A DNA stretch of 64,000 nucleotides, from contig MKTW01000009.1 of NCBI GenBank assembly GCA_001898405.1, positions 62,001 to 126,000 of the forward strand. Reading direction: 5' to 3'. Below the pieces are notes generated by a model, which was given only the letters and a program-made list of their open reading frames with translations, was not told the origin of the DNA and made no database searches. The number at the start of each line of letters is the position of its first letter. The first letter of the stretch is position 1. Shown here one piece after another: positions 33,622-42,971 of this stretch. Source of the stretch: Sphingobacteriales bacterium 44-61. GTDB taxonomy: Bacteria; Bacteroidota; Bacteroidia; Chitinophagales; Chitinophagaceae. A program made the translations under genes and the position numbers.

Positions 33622-36078
33622 CTAATTCCCTGCTCTTTGCCTTTCTTCTTCTGATGCCGTGGTGCGGCGGCGTGCAGCCTGTATTTTATTATTGCCGAAT
33701 CGATAAGAGAATGTAAGGTTAGCTACTCTTGTTTCCCTGTAGGCATGCCATTTTTCAATATAATTATCATAGGTGATCACCGCTTTGGGCAGGTTGGTCC
33801 AGAAAATATCCGTGATATTCGCCCGAATGGTCCCTTTTCCTTTCAATACCGTCTTTTGTACGCCGGCAGAAAGGCTCCAGCGTGGATCAAATACCATAAA
33901 TCCTGATTGCCCGCCGGAATTGTAGGTCCCGTTCAGTTCGGCTACCCATCCTTTTTTAAATGTAAATGTGTTATTGCTTCGCAGGTCCACGGCAGGTTTA
34001 CCACGATTAAGGCTTGTTACACCCAACTGGCCATTAAAATGGTTGTAATAAACATTTCCGTCATTGACCATATTCCACCAGGAATTGATGCGGACTGGCG
34101 CTGAAATATTCAGCCCGAAATAATCTGAAGACCGCAGGTTGATCGGCACTTGCACAGTAACATTATCATCCGAAGGAATATTAGGGAATACATCTTTGAA
34201 ACGTGCTATGGCAATATCCTGGTTGTTTTTTGTATGGCTATATCCCAGTGTGAAATTGAGGCTCTTCAATGTATAGCTCAATTCATACGACCAGGTAAGT
34301 TGTGGAAGCAGGCCCGGTCTTCCTGTGGCATAGGTAGTCACATCAATAAGAAAAAGGAATGGATTGAGCTGTGAATAGCCTGGCCTGTCTATCCGGCGGC
34401 TTACAGACACGCCCAATACCTGGTCTTCCCGGAGCTTATAGTTAAAGAATGCACTGGGAAACAGCTGGAAATAACTGGAATCAAATTTTATGTTCCCCTT
34501 GAGTTGTTCTGTTTTGATATGGGTATGCTCCCCGCGCAACCCCACCTGCAGGTCGAACCGTTTGAAGGCTTTACTGAAGTTGACATATCCTGCATTATTA
34601 TTTTCCTTGTACAGGAAATGATTGGTCTTGTTCACATCATCCACTGGTGTGCCACTGCTTACATCAAAGAATTTTGCGTCATTGTCTGATGAAACAAAAC
34701 TTGTTTTAGCGCCGGTTTCCAGTCTTGTTGTTTTATTGAAAGGATGTGTATAATCGATTTTGCCGATCTTAAAATCCAGTTTGCCGTCCTGGTCGCCATT
34801 AAGGGTATAGTTTGGCTGAAGTTGCGAGCCGTCCAGTTTATAATAACTGGTAGAATTGACGGAGAGCGAACCTGACCGGTACGAGCCATAATCCATATCA
34901 GCAGAAACTTCACGTCCTGTTGTATCGAATGTGTGTTTGAAGTTAATATTGGCTACAGCATTATTTCCGCGGTCATTATTGGAAGCATTGGCATTGAAAG
35001 TGCTTTCTTTTTCCCTCTGTGAATTCAATACAACGGAACTGTTGCGGTTATCTCTGGTATAATGATTGAAATTAGCATTGACCACAAAGCCCAATATTGT
35101 TTTTTTGGAAAGAAAGAAATCGGCACCCGCCCGGGCCGTGTGTGATGTAATAGGAGATTTTCCGTAATTATCTTTCAGATCACCGCCGTTATAAACACCA
35201 TTGGTAAAAAAATTACGGTCAAGCAGCAGGTGGTTAAAACCGATGCGATAGGCATAGTTATAGTTGCCAAACACATTTACTGATTTATTACGGTAGTTGA
35301 ATACCACGCCACCATTGGCTTTGGGATAAACACCCTGGCCATACCCCGCTGTCAGCGTACCATTCATTCCTTTCCGCTGATCTTTCTTAAGCCTGATATC
35401 AATAATACCTGAATTCCCTGCTGCATCATACCTGGCAGAAGGGTTGGTGATAATATCGATCCGTTCTATTGCTGCAGAAGGAAGGCCTCTTAAATAATTT
35501 GCCAGATCAGCACCCGACATAGCACTTGGCTTTCCATCCACCATAATGATCAAACCTGAGCGGCCACGCAGGCTGATCACATCATTCTGGTCCACGTTCA
35601 CACCCGGCGAACGTTCCAGCACATCCATAGCAGAACTGCCTGCACCGATAATACTGTTCTCCACATTCACTACAATCCTGTCACTAAGCTTTTGGATAAA
35701 TGGTTTGCGGGCAGTAACAGTTACACCGGTCATTTCATTGGCACGCGGCACTAAGGCGATAGCCGGTAATTGCACAGCCGGTTTATCTGCACTGAGAATA
35801 AAAGTGGAAGAATAGCCCGTTGCAAAGCCTACACTACTGAGTTTGATCAGGTATTCACCCAAAGCAATACTTTCAAAATCAGCCACGCCGTTCTTACCGG
35901 TAATCGCGACTTTAACAAGTGCTGAATCTTTTGCTTTAAGCAATTCCGCAGTTGCATTTTCAACCGGGGAGCCTTGTTCATTTATTACAGTAAAAGAAAT
36001 TTTTCCTTTTACAGGCGATTGAGCTTCGAGGCCAAGTTGCCACAGGAAGGCAAACAATATCAAAACAATTTTCTTCAT
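33622..36078 (-). CDS. TonB-dependent-receptor-like outer-membrane beta-barrel protein
   Basis: 818 residues from ATG 36078 (MKKIVLILFAFLWQLGLEAQ, a signal peptide); an earlier ATG adds six residues. A CarboxypepD_reg-like domain (about 24-110: KISFTVINEQGSPVENATAE) precedes a plug (AMDVLERSPGVNVDQNDVIS, RGRSGLIIMVDGKPSAMSGA, RIDIITNPSARYDAAGNSGI) and a barrel of the OMP_b-brl_3 type that ends in a basic tail (RRRTTASEEERQRAGN) in place of a terminal aromatic residue. No SusD-like gene is adjacent. The family imports or binds small molecules or peptides; the substrate is unknown. Confidence 0.9.
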   Translation of the reverse strand: MKKIVLILFAFLWQLGLEAQSPVKGKISFTVINEQGSPVENATAELLKAKDSALVKVAITGKNGVADFESIALGEYLIKLSSVGFATGYSSTFILSADKPAVQLPAIALVPRANEMTGVTVTARKPFIQKLSDRIVVNVENSIIGAGSSAMDVLERSPGVNVDQNDVISLRGRSGLIIMVDGKPSAMSGADLANYLRGLPSAAIERIDIITNPSARYDAAGNSGIIDIRLKKDQRKGMNGTLTAGYGQGVYPKANGGVVFNYRNKSVNVFGNYNYAYRIGFNHLLLDRNFFTNGVYNGGDLKDNYGKSPITSHTARAGADFFLSKKTILGFVVNANFNHYTRDNRNSSVVLNSQREKESTFNANASNNDRGNNAVANINFKHTFDTTGREVSADMDYGSYRSGSLSVNSTSYYKLDGSQLQPNYTLNGDQDGKLDFKIGKIDYTHPFNKTTRLETGAKTSFVSSDNDAKFFDVSSGTPVDDVNKTNHFLYKENNNAGYVNFSKAFKRFDLQVGLRGEHTHIKTEQLKGNIKFDSSYFQLFPSAFFNYKLREDQVLGVSVSRRIDRPGYSQLNPFLFLIDVTTYATGRPGLLPQLTWSYELSYTLKSLNFTLGYSHTKNNQDIAIARFKDVFPNIPSDDNVTVQVPINLRSSDYFGLNISAPVRINSWWNMVNDGNVYYNHFNGQLGVTSLNRGKPAVDLRSNNTFTFKKGWVAELNGTYNSGGQSGFMVFDPRWSLSAGVQKTVLKGKGTIRANITDIFWTNLPKAVITYDNYIEKWHAYRETRVANLTFSYRFGNNKIQAARRRTTASEEERQRAGN

Positions 36079-36189
36079 AACTGCAAAATGCAACATAGAC
36101 GAATTTCTTCGTAGGCATTCTATGCAGGAAGTAAATTGAACAAGTTGAAAGGAGAAGGGACAAAAAACAATTGTCTGATTTTTACATGG

Positions 36190-36261
36190 GCGACCCCTTC
36201 CCGTCTTCCCGCCTTACCGGTAAAAATTTACCGGTAAGGCGGGAAGACGGGAAGGGGTCGC
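36190..36261. repeat. dispersed palindromic repeat, copy 2 (full length)
   Basis: A 72-bp palindrome with 35-bp perfect arms (GCGACCCCTTCCCGTC... inward) and an AA centre. It is identical to copy 1 over the inner 60 bp and keeps the outer foot on both sides. It starts 17 nt past the stop of the minus-strand M28 peptidase gene and lies upstream of the receptor gene. No T-run. Confidence 0.95.
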
Positions 36262-36278
36262 TTAAAATAGGTCTTGTT

Positions 36279-37943
36279 TTACTTAGTGGACGACTTGCTT
36301 TGTTCTCTCAAAGCCTTGAATTCTGAGCCCTGTTTCCATTCAGGCCATTTTTCTGTAAACGCCAGTCTTTTGCCTACCTGGAAAAATAATTTGAGATCAT
36401 CGATTGCACCATCCAGTACCCATTTGTCCGGGGTGTATTCATCTGAAGGGCGGTGATAATTCTTTTCTGTATACTCGTCTTTCTTTGCTTCGCCAAAAGC
36501 TTTGCCCTTACCAATTACATCAATACCGCTTTCTGTGTACAAAGCAGGGATGCCCACTTTGGCAAAATTGAAGTGATCGGAACGGTAATAATAGCCCGCT
36601 TCGGGATGGGTTTCGTAAGAAATGACCCTTCCTACTTTAGCGGCTTCTTCACTCAGGTAATCTTCCAGTTCATTCTGATCGCGGCCAATAACAATAATAT
36701 CGTTTGTTTTTCCATACCAGTTCAACCCGTCCATATTGATATTGGCAAGGGTTTGTGCGGCAGGATATATAGGGTTTTGCGCGTAATAAGCAGATCCCCA
36801 TAAGCCCTGTTCTTCTGCTGTTACGGCCAGGAACACGATCGTTCTTTCCGGTTTTGTCTTCAGGCTTTTGAATGCTTGTGCCAGCTCCAGCAGGCCAGCT
36901 GTAGCCGAAGCATTATCTAAAGCACCATTATAAATTGAATCGCCTCTTTCATCAGGTTTAGCGATGCCCAGGTGGTCCCAATGTGCACTGTAGATAATCG
37001 TTTCGTCAGGATGTTTGGAACCAGTGATCTTACCGACCACGTTATGTGATTTGTTGTAGGTGGTTTCTACTTTTATGGAGGTTGAAAGTTTCAACCCAAG
37101 TGTTTCTCCTTTGAATCCTCTTTTATCAGCGGTGGTTAAAAGGGAGGAGTCCCTGCCTGCTGCAGTCAGTAATTTTTTTGCAGCTGGTGCAGATACCCAA
37201 CCTATCACATCACAAAGTGTTTCCTGTTTGCCACGGTTATCGAGGCGGAGGCGTGAAGCGTTCCAGTTGTTTTGCACCACAGTGAATGGATAGCTTGCTG
37301 CTTCTGTATTATGAATGATCAGGCAGCCCCTGGCTCCCTGGCGGGCAGCTTCTTCGAATTTATACGTCCAGCGGCCGTAGTAGGTCATGGTACTGCCTTT
37401 GAAAAGCGAGGAATCATGCGAATTATATCCCGGATCATTTACCAGCACCAGTACCACTTTTCCTTTCACATCCAATCCGGCATAATCATTCCAGTTATAC
37501 TCTGGCGCCACTACGCCATAGCCGGCAAATACGAGTTCGCTTTTATCCAGCGACACAGCAGAATCTGTTTTATCTGTCCAGATCACATAATCATCAAAGC
37601 CTTTGAGGTTGAATTTTCCTTTAGGCCCTTCCACTTCCATGCCGGGAGCGGCCTTGGTAGCGATCCTTACCATAGGCACTTCCTGTAAATAGCTGGTTCC
37701 ATTACCGGGCTCAAGGCCAGCGGCTGCAAATTGTGCCTGAAGAAAATTGATCGTTTTTGTTTCTCCTTCGGTAAAAGGTTTTCTACCCTGGAAATCATCA
37801 GCGGCAAGAATGGAAATATTTTTTTTGAGAGAATCAACATTAAACGTTGAAAGTCCATCCTGCTCATCTACGGTAGTTTTGTTTTCTCCGCAGGACGACA
37901 GGATTGTTGCTGCAATGCAAGCAGGTAAAATGAAGCGACGCAT
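36279..37943 (-). CDS. M28-family metallopeptidase lipoprotein with PA domain
   Basis: 554 residues. A lipobox signal peptide (MRRFILPACIAATILSSC) places it in the envelope. A protease-associated domain (about 150-260: VVAPEYNWNDYAGLDVKGKV, GARGCLIIHNTEAASYPF) precedes the M28 zinc peptidase domain. All ligand motifs are visible: YSAHWDHLG, NGALDNASATAG, AVTAEEQGLWGS, NINMDGL and RSDHFNFAKVGIPAL. It should be a di-zinc aminopeptidase that trims peptides outside the cytoplasm. It is monocistronic; palindromic repeat copy 2 follows its stop. Confidence 0.94.
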   Translation of the reverse strand: MRRFILPACIAATILSSCGENKTTVDEQDGLSTFNVDSLKKNISILAADDFQGRKPFTEGETKTINFLQAQFAAAGLEPGNGTSYLQEVPMVRIATKAAPGMEVEGPKGKFNLKGFDDYVIWTDKTDSAVSLDKSELVFAGYGVVAPEYNWNDYAGLDVKGKVVLVLVNDPGYNSHDSSLFKGSTMTYYGRWTYKFEEAARQGARGCLIIHNTEAASYPFTVVQNNWNASRLRLDNRGKQETLCDVIGWVSAPAAKKLLTAAGRDSSLLTTADKRGFKGETLGLKLSTSIKVETTYNKSHNVVGKITGSKHPDETIIYSAHWDHLGIAKPDERGDSIYNGALDNASATAGLLELAQAFKSLKTKPERTIVFLAVTAEEQGLWGSAYYAQNPIYPAAQTLANINMDGLNWYGKTNDIIVIGRDQNELEDYLSEEAAKVGRVISYETHPEAGYYYRSDHFNFAKVGIPALYTESGIDVIGKGKAFGEAKKDEYTEKNYHRPSDEYTPDKWVLDGAIDDLKLFFQVGKRLAFTEKWPEWKQGSEFKALREQSKSSTK

Positions 37944-38134
37944 AGGTGATTGTTTTGTAAAAAAAGAAGAAAAGATAAGAGAAAATCGGGAAAGGGTGTT
38001 GGGGTCGTTTGAGTTGCTGGTTGCTTATAGTTGCGCGACGACCGTTGACAGGTGGCCAAATTACTGCCTCTGATTTGCTTGTCGGGCAATGAGCATCGCG
38101 CAACGGACAACGTTTTTCCCCGGCCATCGAACAA

Positions 38135-38168
38135 GCAAAAGCCCCATCCAGATTGCTGGACGGGGCTT
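38135..38168 (-). terminator. rho-independent terminator of the OmpA-family gene
   Basis: AAGCCCCATCCAG and CTGGACGGGGCTT (38139-38168) form a 13-bp stem with one G-U pair around ATTG, followed on the minus strand by TTTT. It lies about 20 nt past the OmpA-family stop codon. Confidence 0.8.
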
Positions 38169-38189
38169 ATATATTTTATTTCAATGGAA

Positions 38190-39065
38190 TTATTTTCCTC
38201 CGTTCGGCTCCAGCAGTTTGAAGAACTGATCGAGCTGAGGAAGGATCACAATACGTGTGCGGCGGTTGGCAGCTTTACCTTCAGCAGTGCTGTTGTCTGT
38301 TACAGGTCTGTATTCACCACGGCCTGCAGCAGCCATTTTAGCCGGATCAAGGCCATACTGGTTTTGCAGGATGCGTACAACAGCGGTAGCGCGTTTAACG
38401 CTCAGGTCCCAGTTGTCGATCAGCACACCGTTTCCTTTGTAAGGAACATTATCTGTATGTCCTTCGACCATGAACTCGATATCGGGCTGGTTTTTCAACA
38501 CAGTAGCCACTTTGCCCAATACTACTTTTGCCTGGTCTGTTACTTCATACTTACCGCTTTTGAAAAGCAGTTTATCAGAAATATCAACATACACCACGCC
38601 TTTATCTACTTTAATGTTGATGTCCTGGTCGTCGAGGTTGCCAATAGCACCTTTCAGGTTCATCACCAGGGCCATGTTCAGTGAGTCTTTCCGTGCCATC
38701 TGCTGTTGCAGGGTTTGGATATACGCATCTTTTGCGCCAATGTTTTCCATTGATCTTTTGATGCTTTCTGCTTGTGAGGAAGAGATCACGGACATATCTT
38801 CCAGTTGTTTCAGGGCCTGCGTATTGTTTTGTTTCAGCAGGTCAATCTGTTTGTTCAGGTTGGCAATATCGTTTTCCAAGCCAGCTTTCTGGCTGGTCAA
38901 CTGATTTTTTGCAGTATTGCAATCATCCAGGTTTCCTTGCAGTTGGGTGTATTGACCCTGCAAAGTGGCATAATCGGCCTGGGCTTGTTTAAATTTTTTA
39001 GTGCTTACGCAGGAAAATAAAAAAACCGTTGATACGGCCGGGATAATAATTTGTTTGATGTGCAT
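38190..39065 (-). CDS. OmpA-family lipoprotein with periplasmic coiled coil
   Basis: 291 residues. The lipobox signal (MHIKQIIIPAVSTVFLFSC) is followed by a long coiled coil at about 25-145 (YATLQGQYTQLQGNLDDCNT, LENDIANLNKQIDLLKQNN). The C-terminal OmpA domain (about 165-285) has VEGHTDNVPYKG, WDLSVKRATAVVRIL, AAGRGEYRPVTDNS and ANRRTRIVI, with the Asp and Arg that bind diaminopimelate. It would tether the outer membrane to peptidoglycan; MotB-like proteins share this domain but lack a lipobox. It is divergent from the MFS gene at 39271. Confidence 0.93.
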   Translation of the reverse strand: MHIKQIIIPAVSTVFLFSCVSTKKFKQAQADYATLQGQYTQLQGNLDDCNTAKNQLTSQKAGLENDIANLNKQIDLLKQNNTQALKQLEDMSVISSSQAESIKRSMENIGAKDAYIQTLQQQMARKDSLNMALVMNLKGAIGNLDDQDINIKVDKGVVYVDISDKLLFKSGKYEVTDQAKVVLGKVATVLKNQPDIEFMVEGHTDNVPYKGNGVLIDNWDLSVKRATAVVRILQNQYGLDPAKMAAAGRGEYRPVTDNSTAEGKAANRRTRIVILPQLDQFFKLLEPNGGK

Positions 39066-39135
39066 CTGAGCCAGTTTTTAGTAAAAAAATATTGTTTGGT
39101 TCGCTGCTATAAAGATAGCAACATGGTTGGCGTCG

Positions 39136-39143
39136 CAAAGATA
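39136..39143 (-). promoter_or_regulatory. candidate -7 box for the OmpA-family gene
   Basis: The minus strand reads TATCTTTG, an exact TAnnTTTG match, 71 nt before the ATG. No clear -33 TTTG lies at the expected distance. The same TATCTTTG is found before the inositol phosphatase gene at 52541. Confidence 0.4.
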
Positions 39144-39270
39144 GCTCCTTCGTTTGGGAGATTTCTTGCGGGTTTGTTAATTCAATTTAAAGCCTCCAAC
39201 AAACTTGTTTATCAACAAAGATATTCTTATTGAGAAAAATCTACACCTTTGATCATATATCTACCTATTT

Positions 39271-40554
39271 ATGGCCATTTCGCGCAAAGCCGCAGTCGGC
39301 TTTATTTTTGTCACACTTGTTATTGATGTAACAGGCTGGGGGCTTATCATCCCGGTACTCCCCAAATTGCTTGAGGGCATGGTGCATGGAGGCGTAGGCA
39401 AAGCCTCTGAAGTCAGTGGCTGGCTAACGCTGGCTTATGCAGTACCGCAACTTGCTTTTGCCCCTTTGATCGGAAACCTGAGCGACCGTTTCGGAAGAAG
39501 GCCGATCATACTGGCTTCCTTATTCGGCTTTGCGGTTGATTATGTTTTTCTTTCCTGGGCGCCGTCTTTGATCTTTCTTTTCATTGGTCGTATCATAGCC
39601 GGCATAACGGGTGCAAGCTTTACTACTGCCGCCGCATATATAGCAGATATCAGCACAGCAGAAACAAGAGCGAAAAATTTTGGTATGATCGGTGCCGCTT
39701 TCGGTCTTGGGTTTATTATCGGACCAGCTCTGGGTGGTTTGCTTGGTGAGCTCGGCCCGAGGGTGCCTTTTATCGCAGCTGCCGTTCTTACAGGTCTCAA
39801 CTGGCTCTATGGTTATTTCGTTTTGCCCGAGTCGCTGCCGCTTGAAAGAAGAAGAAAATTTGAATGGATAAGAGCCAGCCCCCTGGGGCCATTTATGCTT
39901 TTAAAAAGATATCCAACTATTTTAGGGTTAACGGGTGCATTGATCCTTGTCTATATCGCAGGATATTCTGTGCAGGCAACATGGAGCTTTTTCAATATTG
40001 AAAAATTCGGCTGGACTGAAGGGTTGATCGGCGCCTCACTTGCTGTTGTGGGTGTACTGGTTGCCGCAGTGCAGGGGGGCTTAACGAGAGTGCTGACACC
40101 AAAGATCGGCAATGAAAAAAGCGTATACCTGGGCTTGTTTCTTTACTCCATCGGTCTGTTCCTTTTTGCATTTGCCACACAGGGGTGGATGATGTTTGCA
40201 TTTCTTATTCCCTATTGCCTCGGCGGCATTGCAGGTCCGGCATTGCAAGCTATCATTGCCGGGCATGTGCAGCCAAATGAACAAGGGGAGTTGCAGGGAA
40301 CACTGACCAGTTTGATGAGCGCGACAATGATCGTTGCCCCTTTACTTATGACCTATGTGTTTTCTTATTTCACTAAAAAAGATGGGCCCGCTATTTATTT
40401 TCCTGGCGCAGCCTTTTTCCTGGGCGGCATATTAATGCTGACGAGTGCCGTAATTGCTTACTGGGTATTAAAGGATGATAAGAAAAAACACCCGGAAATG
40501 CTGGAAGTAATTGAAGGTAAAAGTCATGAATCTGCTGGAATCGATGGTCATTAG
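39271..40554 (+). CDS. MFS transporter, TCR/Tet-like
   Basis: 427 residues with 12 hydrophobic segments. The N-terminus (FIFVTLVIDVTGWGLIIPVL) and motif A (LIGNLSDRFGRRPIIL) are characteristic of the TetA/TCR (MdtG-like) drug:H+ antiporter group, as is GRIIAGITGASFTTAAAYIA in helix 4-5. Segment FGLGFIIGPALGG matches motif C of antiporters. It is a plausible tetracycline or multidrug exporter, but substrate cannot be told from sequence and no tetR-type regulator is adjacent. It is chromosomal in appearance, with composition like its neighbours. Confidence 0.9.
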   Translation: MAISRKAAVGFIFVTLVIDVTGWGLIIPVLPKLLEGMVHGGVGKASEVSGWLTLAYAVPQLAFAPLIGNLSDRFGRRPIILASLFGFAVDYVFLSWAPSLIFLFIGRIIAGITGASFTTAAAYIADISTAETRAKNFGMIGAAFGLGFIIGPALGGLLGELGPRVPFIAAAVLTGLNWLYGYFVLPESLPLERRRKFEWIRASPLGPFMLLKRYPTILGLTGALILVYIAGYSVQATWSFFNIEKFGWTEGLIGASLAVVGVLVAAVQGGLTRVLTPKIGNEKSVYLGLFLYSIGLFLFAFATQGWMMFAFLIPYCLGGIAGPALQAIIAGHVQPNEQGELQGTLTSLMSATMIVAPLLMTYVFSYFTKKDGPAIYFPGAAFFLGGILMLTSAVIAYWVLKDDKKKHPEMLEVIEGKSHESAGIDGH

Positions 40555-40571
40555 CCTGGATTCTCTCCCGA

Positions 40572-40943
40572 TTAAAGACTTTTTATCGCAGTTTTCAGGG
40601 CTTCGACAGGCTTTTTTTCACTTCCAATAAATATCTGCTTGCCGAGAATGGTCACCGGGCGTTTTAAAAATGTATACTCTTCAAGAATATAATTCCGGTA
40701 GTCTTTCTCTGTGAGGGCTTTGTCTTTTAAGCCCAGTTCCTTGTATTTCATGGCCCGGCGGCTGAAAAGGGCTTCATAGCTGCCTGCCATTTCCTTCATT
40801 TGGTCCAGTTGAGCCGGTGTGATCTTTTCGGTCTTAATGTCCTGCATTTCAATTTTTCCCGCTTCCGCGAGCTTTCCGATACCGGTTTCTTTGATAATGG
40901 CCTGGCAGGTAGTGCAGGTTGCCAGATGATACATTTTCTTCAT
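40572..40943 (-). CDS. ArsC/Spx-family (glutaredoxin-like) protein
   Basis: 123 residues. The N-terminus YHLATCTTCQAIIKETG carries a CxxC in the position of the ArsC/Spx active site. The body has the family pattern, with LKDKALTEKDYRNYILEEY and the conserved KRPVTILGKQIFIG. ArsC enzymes reduce arsenate with glutaredoxin; Spx proteins bind RNA polymerase. With no ars genes nearby, arsenate reduction is not implied. It converges on the MFS gene with a 17-nt gap. Confidence 0.82.
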   Translation of the reverse strand: MKKMYHLATCTTCQAIIKETGIGKLAEAGKIEMQDIKTEKITPAQLDQMKEMAGSYEALFSRRAMKYKELGLKDKALTEKDYRNYILEEYTFLKRPVTILGKQIFIGSEKKPVEALKTAIKSL

Positions 40944-41050
40944 TTGATCTTTAGTTTTCTTGTCAGCCGGGGCAAAAGTAGGCTCCTGCTTTCATTCATG
41001 GTGCAGGGTTTTACCGGATTTTATTCCGAACATCCGTGCTGATTTATTGT

Positions 41051-41058
41051 TATTTTTG
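41051..41058 (+). promoter_or_regulatory. candidate -7 box for the NfuA-type gene
   Basis: TATTTTTG, an exact TAnnTTTG match, 59 nt before the ATG at 41118. The -33 element is unclear. Confidence 0.4.
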
Positions 41059-41117
41059 CTGCGGCAGCCGTGCGTCTACGCTAAAGCTTCGGCGGTCACA
41101 GTAAAACAACGTGAGTT

Positions 41118-41714
41118 ATGATAAAAACAGGTAATCCAATTATCAGTATCTATACAGAAATGACGCCCAACCCGGAAACCATGAAGTTTGTGGCGAATAA
41201 ACTTCTTTATCCCGGTAAAAGCATTGATTTCCCTGATGCGGAAAGTGCCAAGCCTTCACCGCTGGCTACTGAGCTGTTTGGCTTTCCCTTCATCAAAGCG
41301 GTGTTCATCGCCAGCAATTTTGTGACGCTTACCAAAACAGCGGATACAGACTGGACTGATGTCATCCCTTCCATCCGCCAGTTCTTAAAAGACTACCTGG
41401 AAGAAGGTAAAGCTGTAGTGAATGAAGAAGAGCTGGCTACTGTTAAGCCAGCCAGCAGCAATGAAGTAGCTGCAGATGATGATGACGTGGTAAAAAGGAT
41501 CAAGGAATTGCTCGATAACTATGTTCGCCCCGCTGTGGAAATGGATGGCGGCGCTATACAGTTCAAAAGCTACGAAGCTGGTACAGTAAACCTGGCCATG
41601 CAGGGAAGCTGCAGTGGCTGCCCTTCATCTATGATCACGCTGAAGGCCGGTATTGAAGGAATGATGAAGAGAATGATCCCTGAAGTGAAAGAAGTGGTAG
41701 CTGAAGCAGAATAA
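41118..41714 (+). CDS. NifU-like iron-sulfur scaffold (Nfu type, with Nfu_N domain)
   Basis: 198 residues in two domains. The N-terminal Nfu_N domain (about 10-95: EMTPNPETMKFVANKLLYPG, ATELFGFPFIKAVFIASNF) is joined by an acidic linker to the NifU C-terminal domain (about 120-195: KELLDNYVRPAVEMDGGAIQ, GSCSGCPSSMITLKAGIEG) with the CxxC that binds a [4Fe-4S] cluster between two subunits. It carries clusters to client apoproteins in the cytosol. Its transcription ends at a strong hairpin at 41736. Confidence 0.95.
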   Translation: MIKTGNPIISIYTEMTPNPETMKFVANKLLYPGKSIDFPDAESAKPSPLATELFGFPFIKAVFIASNFVTLTKTADTDWTDVIPSIRQFLKDYLEEGKAVVNEEELATVKPASSNEVAADDDDVVKRIKELLDNYVRPAVEMDGGAIQFKSYEAGTVNLAMQGSCSGCPSSMITLKAGIEGMMKRMIPEVKEVVAEAE

Positions 41715-41735
41715 CAGCTACTGTAAATAATATTG

Positions 41736-41766
41736 AAAGCAGGTAAGAGTTTTTACCTGCTTTTTA
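41736..41766. terminator. bidirectional terminator between convergent genes
   Basis: AAAGCAGGTAA (41736-41746) and TTACCTGCTTT (41753-41763) form an 11-bp stem with loop GAGTTT, followed by TTTTTATTTTT. It overlaps the stop codon of the minus-strand gene at 41764. Confidence 0.88.
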
Positions 41767-42879
41767 TTTTTCCGACTTCACCCATTTCACACCACGTGCG
41801 CCGAGATAGCTCAACACAAAATCAAAACAGGCTTTATCTGATCCTATCAGTTCCGGAGGAAAAACTCCGGGCTTATTGAACAATCCTTTTATCAAAAGAT
41901 TCACTGCAGCCGTGCAGGTGTAACCTGTTGTTCTTGCCATAGAAGAAGTATTACTTGCAGCATCATAGTAATCAAGCAGGTTGTACTCAACCGTTTTCCC
42001 TTCTCCTTTTAGCAACACTTTCATAACCGTAAATTCTTCTTCTCCAGGTGCCAGTTTCCATTGATCAACGAGCAGGTGGGAAGTGAACTCCAGCGGAACC
42101 ACCTGCTGGCCTTGTACTGTAACCGGATCAGTATCGAAAAATCCTGCCTGCTGCAAAGCAATGATCAGTGATGCATGACCGGGATAGCGAAGTGTTTTTT
42201 CTTTCATGCTGGCAATATGCGGCATGGTATAAATAAGACTACGCAGGCCATCTGTATTGAAAGCCTCCAACTCACCTATACCAGTAAAGAAAAGCATTTC
42301 TCTTCCGCTCATCGCCGGTTTAACCACCACCTGGCCGTTTTCAACAAGCCGGGCCGGGCGGATATATTCCTGGATCACATCCACGGGAGAGAAAGGAGCT
42401 TTATATTCAAATGGCGGAATTCTTTTTTTGGGCAACCCTCCCACATAGCATTCCACTTCATCGATCTTCATTACAGCGTTATAACGACCGATAATAAAAT
42501 TGCTCATGCCGGGTGCAACACCACAATCTGTTATTACGGTAATATTCTTTTCTTTTGCTAATGAATCTAATTGCAACACATCTTCCGGGAAGAAAGAAAT
42601 GTCTACTACATTTTTACCAGCTTTGATCACGGCCTCAAGTGTAGCAAAGCCCATAAAACCAGGCACAGCTGTAACAATCATATCAAACGGCTGCAACCAG
42701 CGACCATACTGTTGATATTCTGAAAGGTCCGCTTTGATTGTTTGCACAGCACTATTAGTTGATTTCAGCAGTTCCAGATTGGAAGAATGAATATCAAAAG
42801 AAGTGACCTGGTAGTTATTGGCAAGATCAAGTGCAATGGCCCGGCCAACCATGCCAGCACCCAGTACAGCAATTTTCAT
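41764..42879 (-). CDS. saccharopine dehydrogenase-family oxidoreductase
   Basis: 371 residues. An N-terminal Rossmann fold (MKIAVLGAGMVGRAIALDLA) is followed by VVDISFFPEDVLQLDSLAKE and the conserved DCGVAPGMSNFIIG. The central and C-terminal parts (GIGELEAFNTDGLRSLI, RYPGHASLIIALQQAGFF) match the saccharopine dehydrogenase / lysine 6-dehydrogenase group. It probably carries out an NAD(P)-linked step in lysine or related amino-acid metabolism; the exact substrate is uncertain. It stands alone on the minus strand and is divergent from the SRPBCC gene. Confidence 0.88.
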   Translation of the reverse strand: MKIAVLGAGMVGRAIALDLANNYQVTSFDIHSSNLELLKSTNSAVQTIKADLSEYQQYGRWLQPFDMIVTAVPGFMGFATLEAVIKAGKNVVDISFFPEDVLQLDSLAKEKNITVITDCGVAPGMSNFIIGRYNAVMKIDEVECYVGGLPKKRIPPFEYKAPFSPVDVIQEYIRPARLVENGQVVVKPAMSGREMLFFTGIGELEAFNTDGLRSLIYTMPHIASMKEKTLRYPGHASLIIALQQAGFFDTDPVTVQGQQVVPLEFTSHLLVDQWKLAPGEEEFTVMKVLLKGEGKTVEYNLLDYYDAASNTSSMARTTGYTCTAAVNLLIKGLFNKPGVFPPELIGSDKACFDFVLSYLGARGVKWVKSEK

Positions 42880-42971
42880 ATAGTAAGCTTTATCACTGCA
42901 AAAGTAGGGGAGATGACGGGTTCCCCTTCTATCGTCTAAATTTATTACCTTGACAGTCCAAAACCACCAAC

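Noticed and set aside
38030-38104. Inverted repeat GTTGCGCGA/TCGCGCAAC upstream of the M28 gene
   Set aside because: Short arms and a 57-nt spacer; no promoter box or regulator points to a function.
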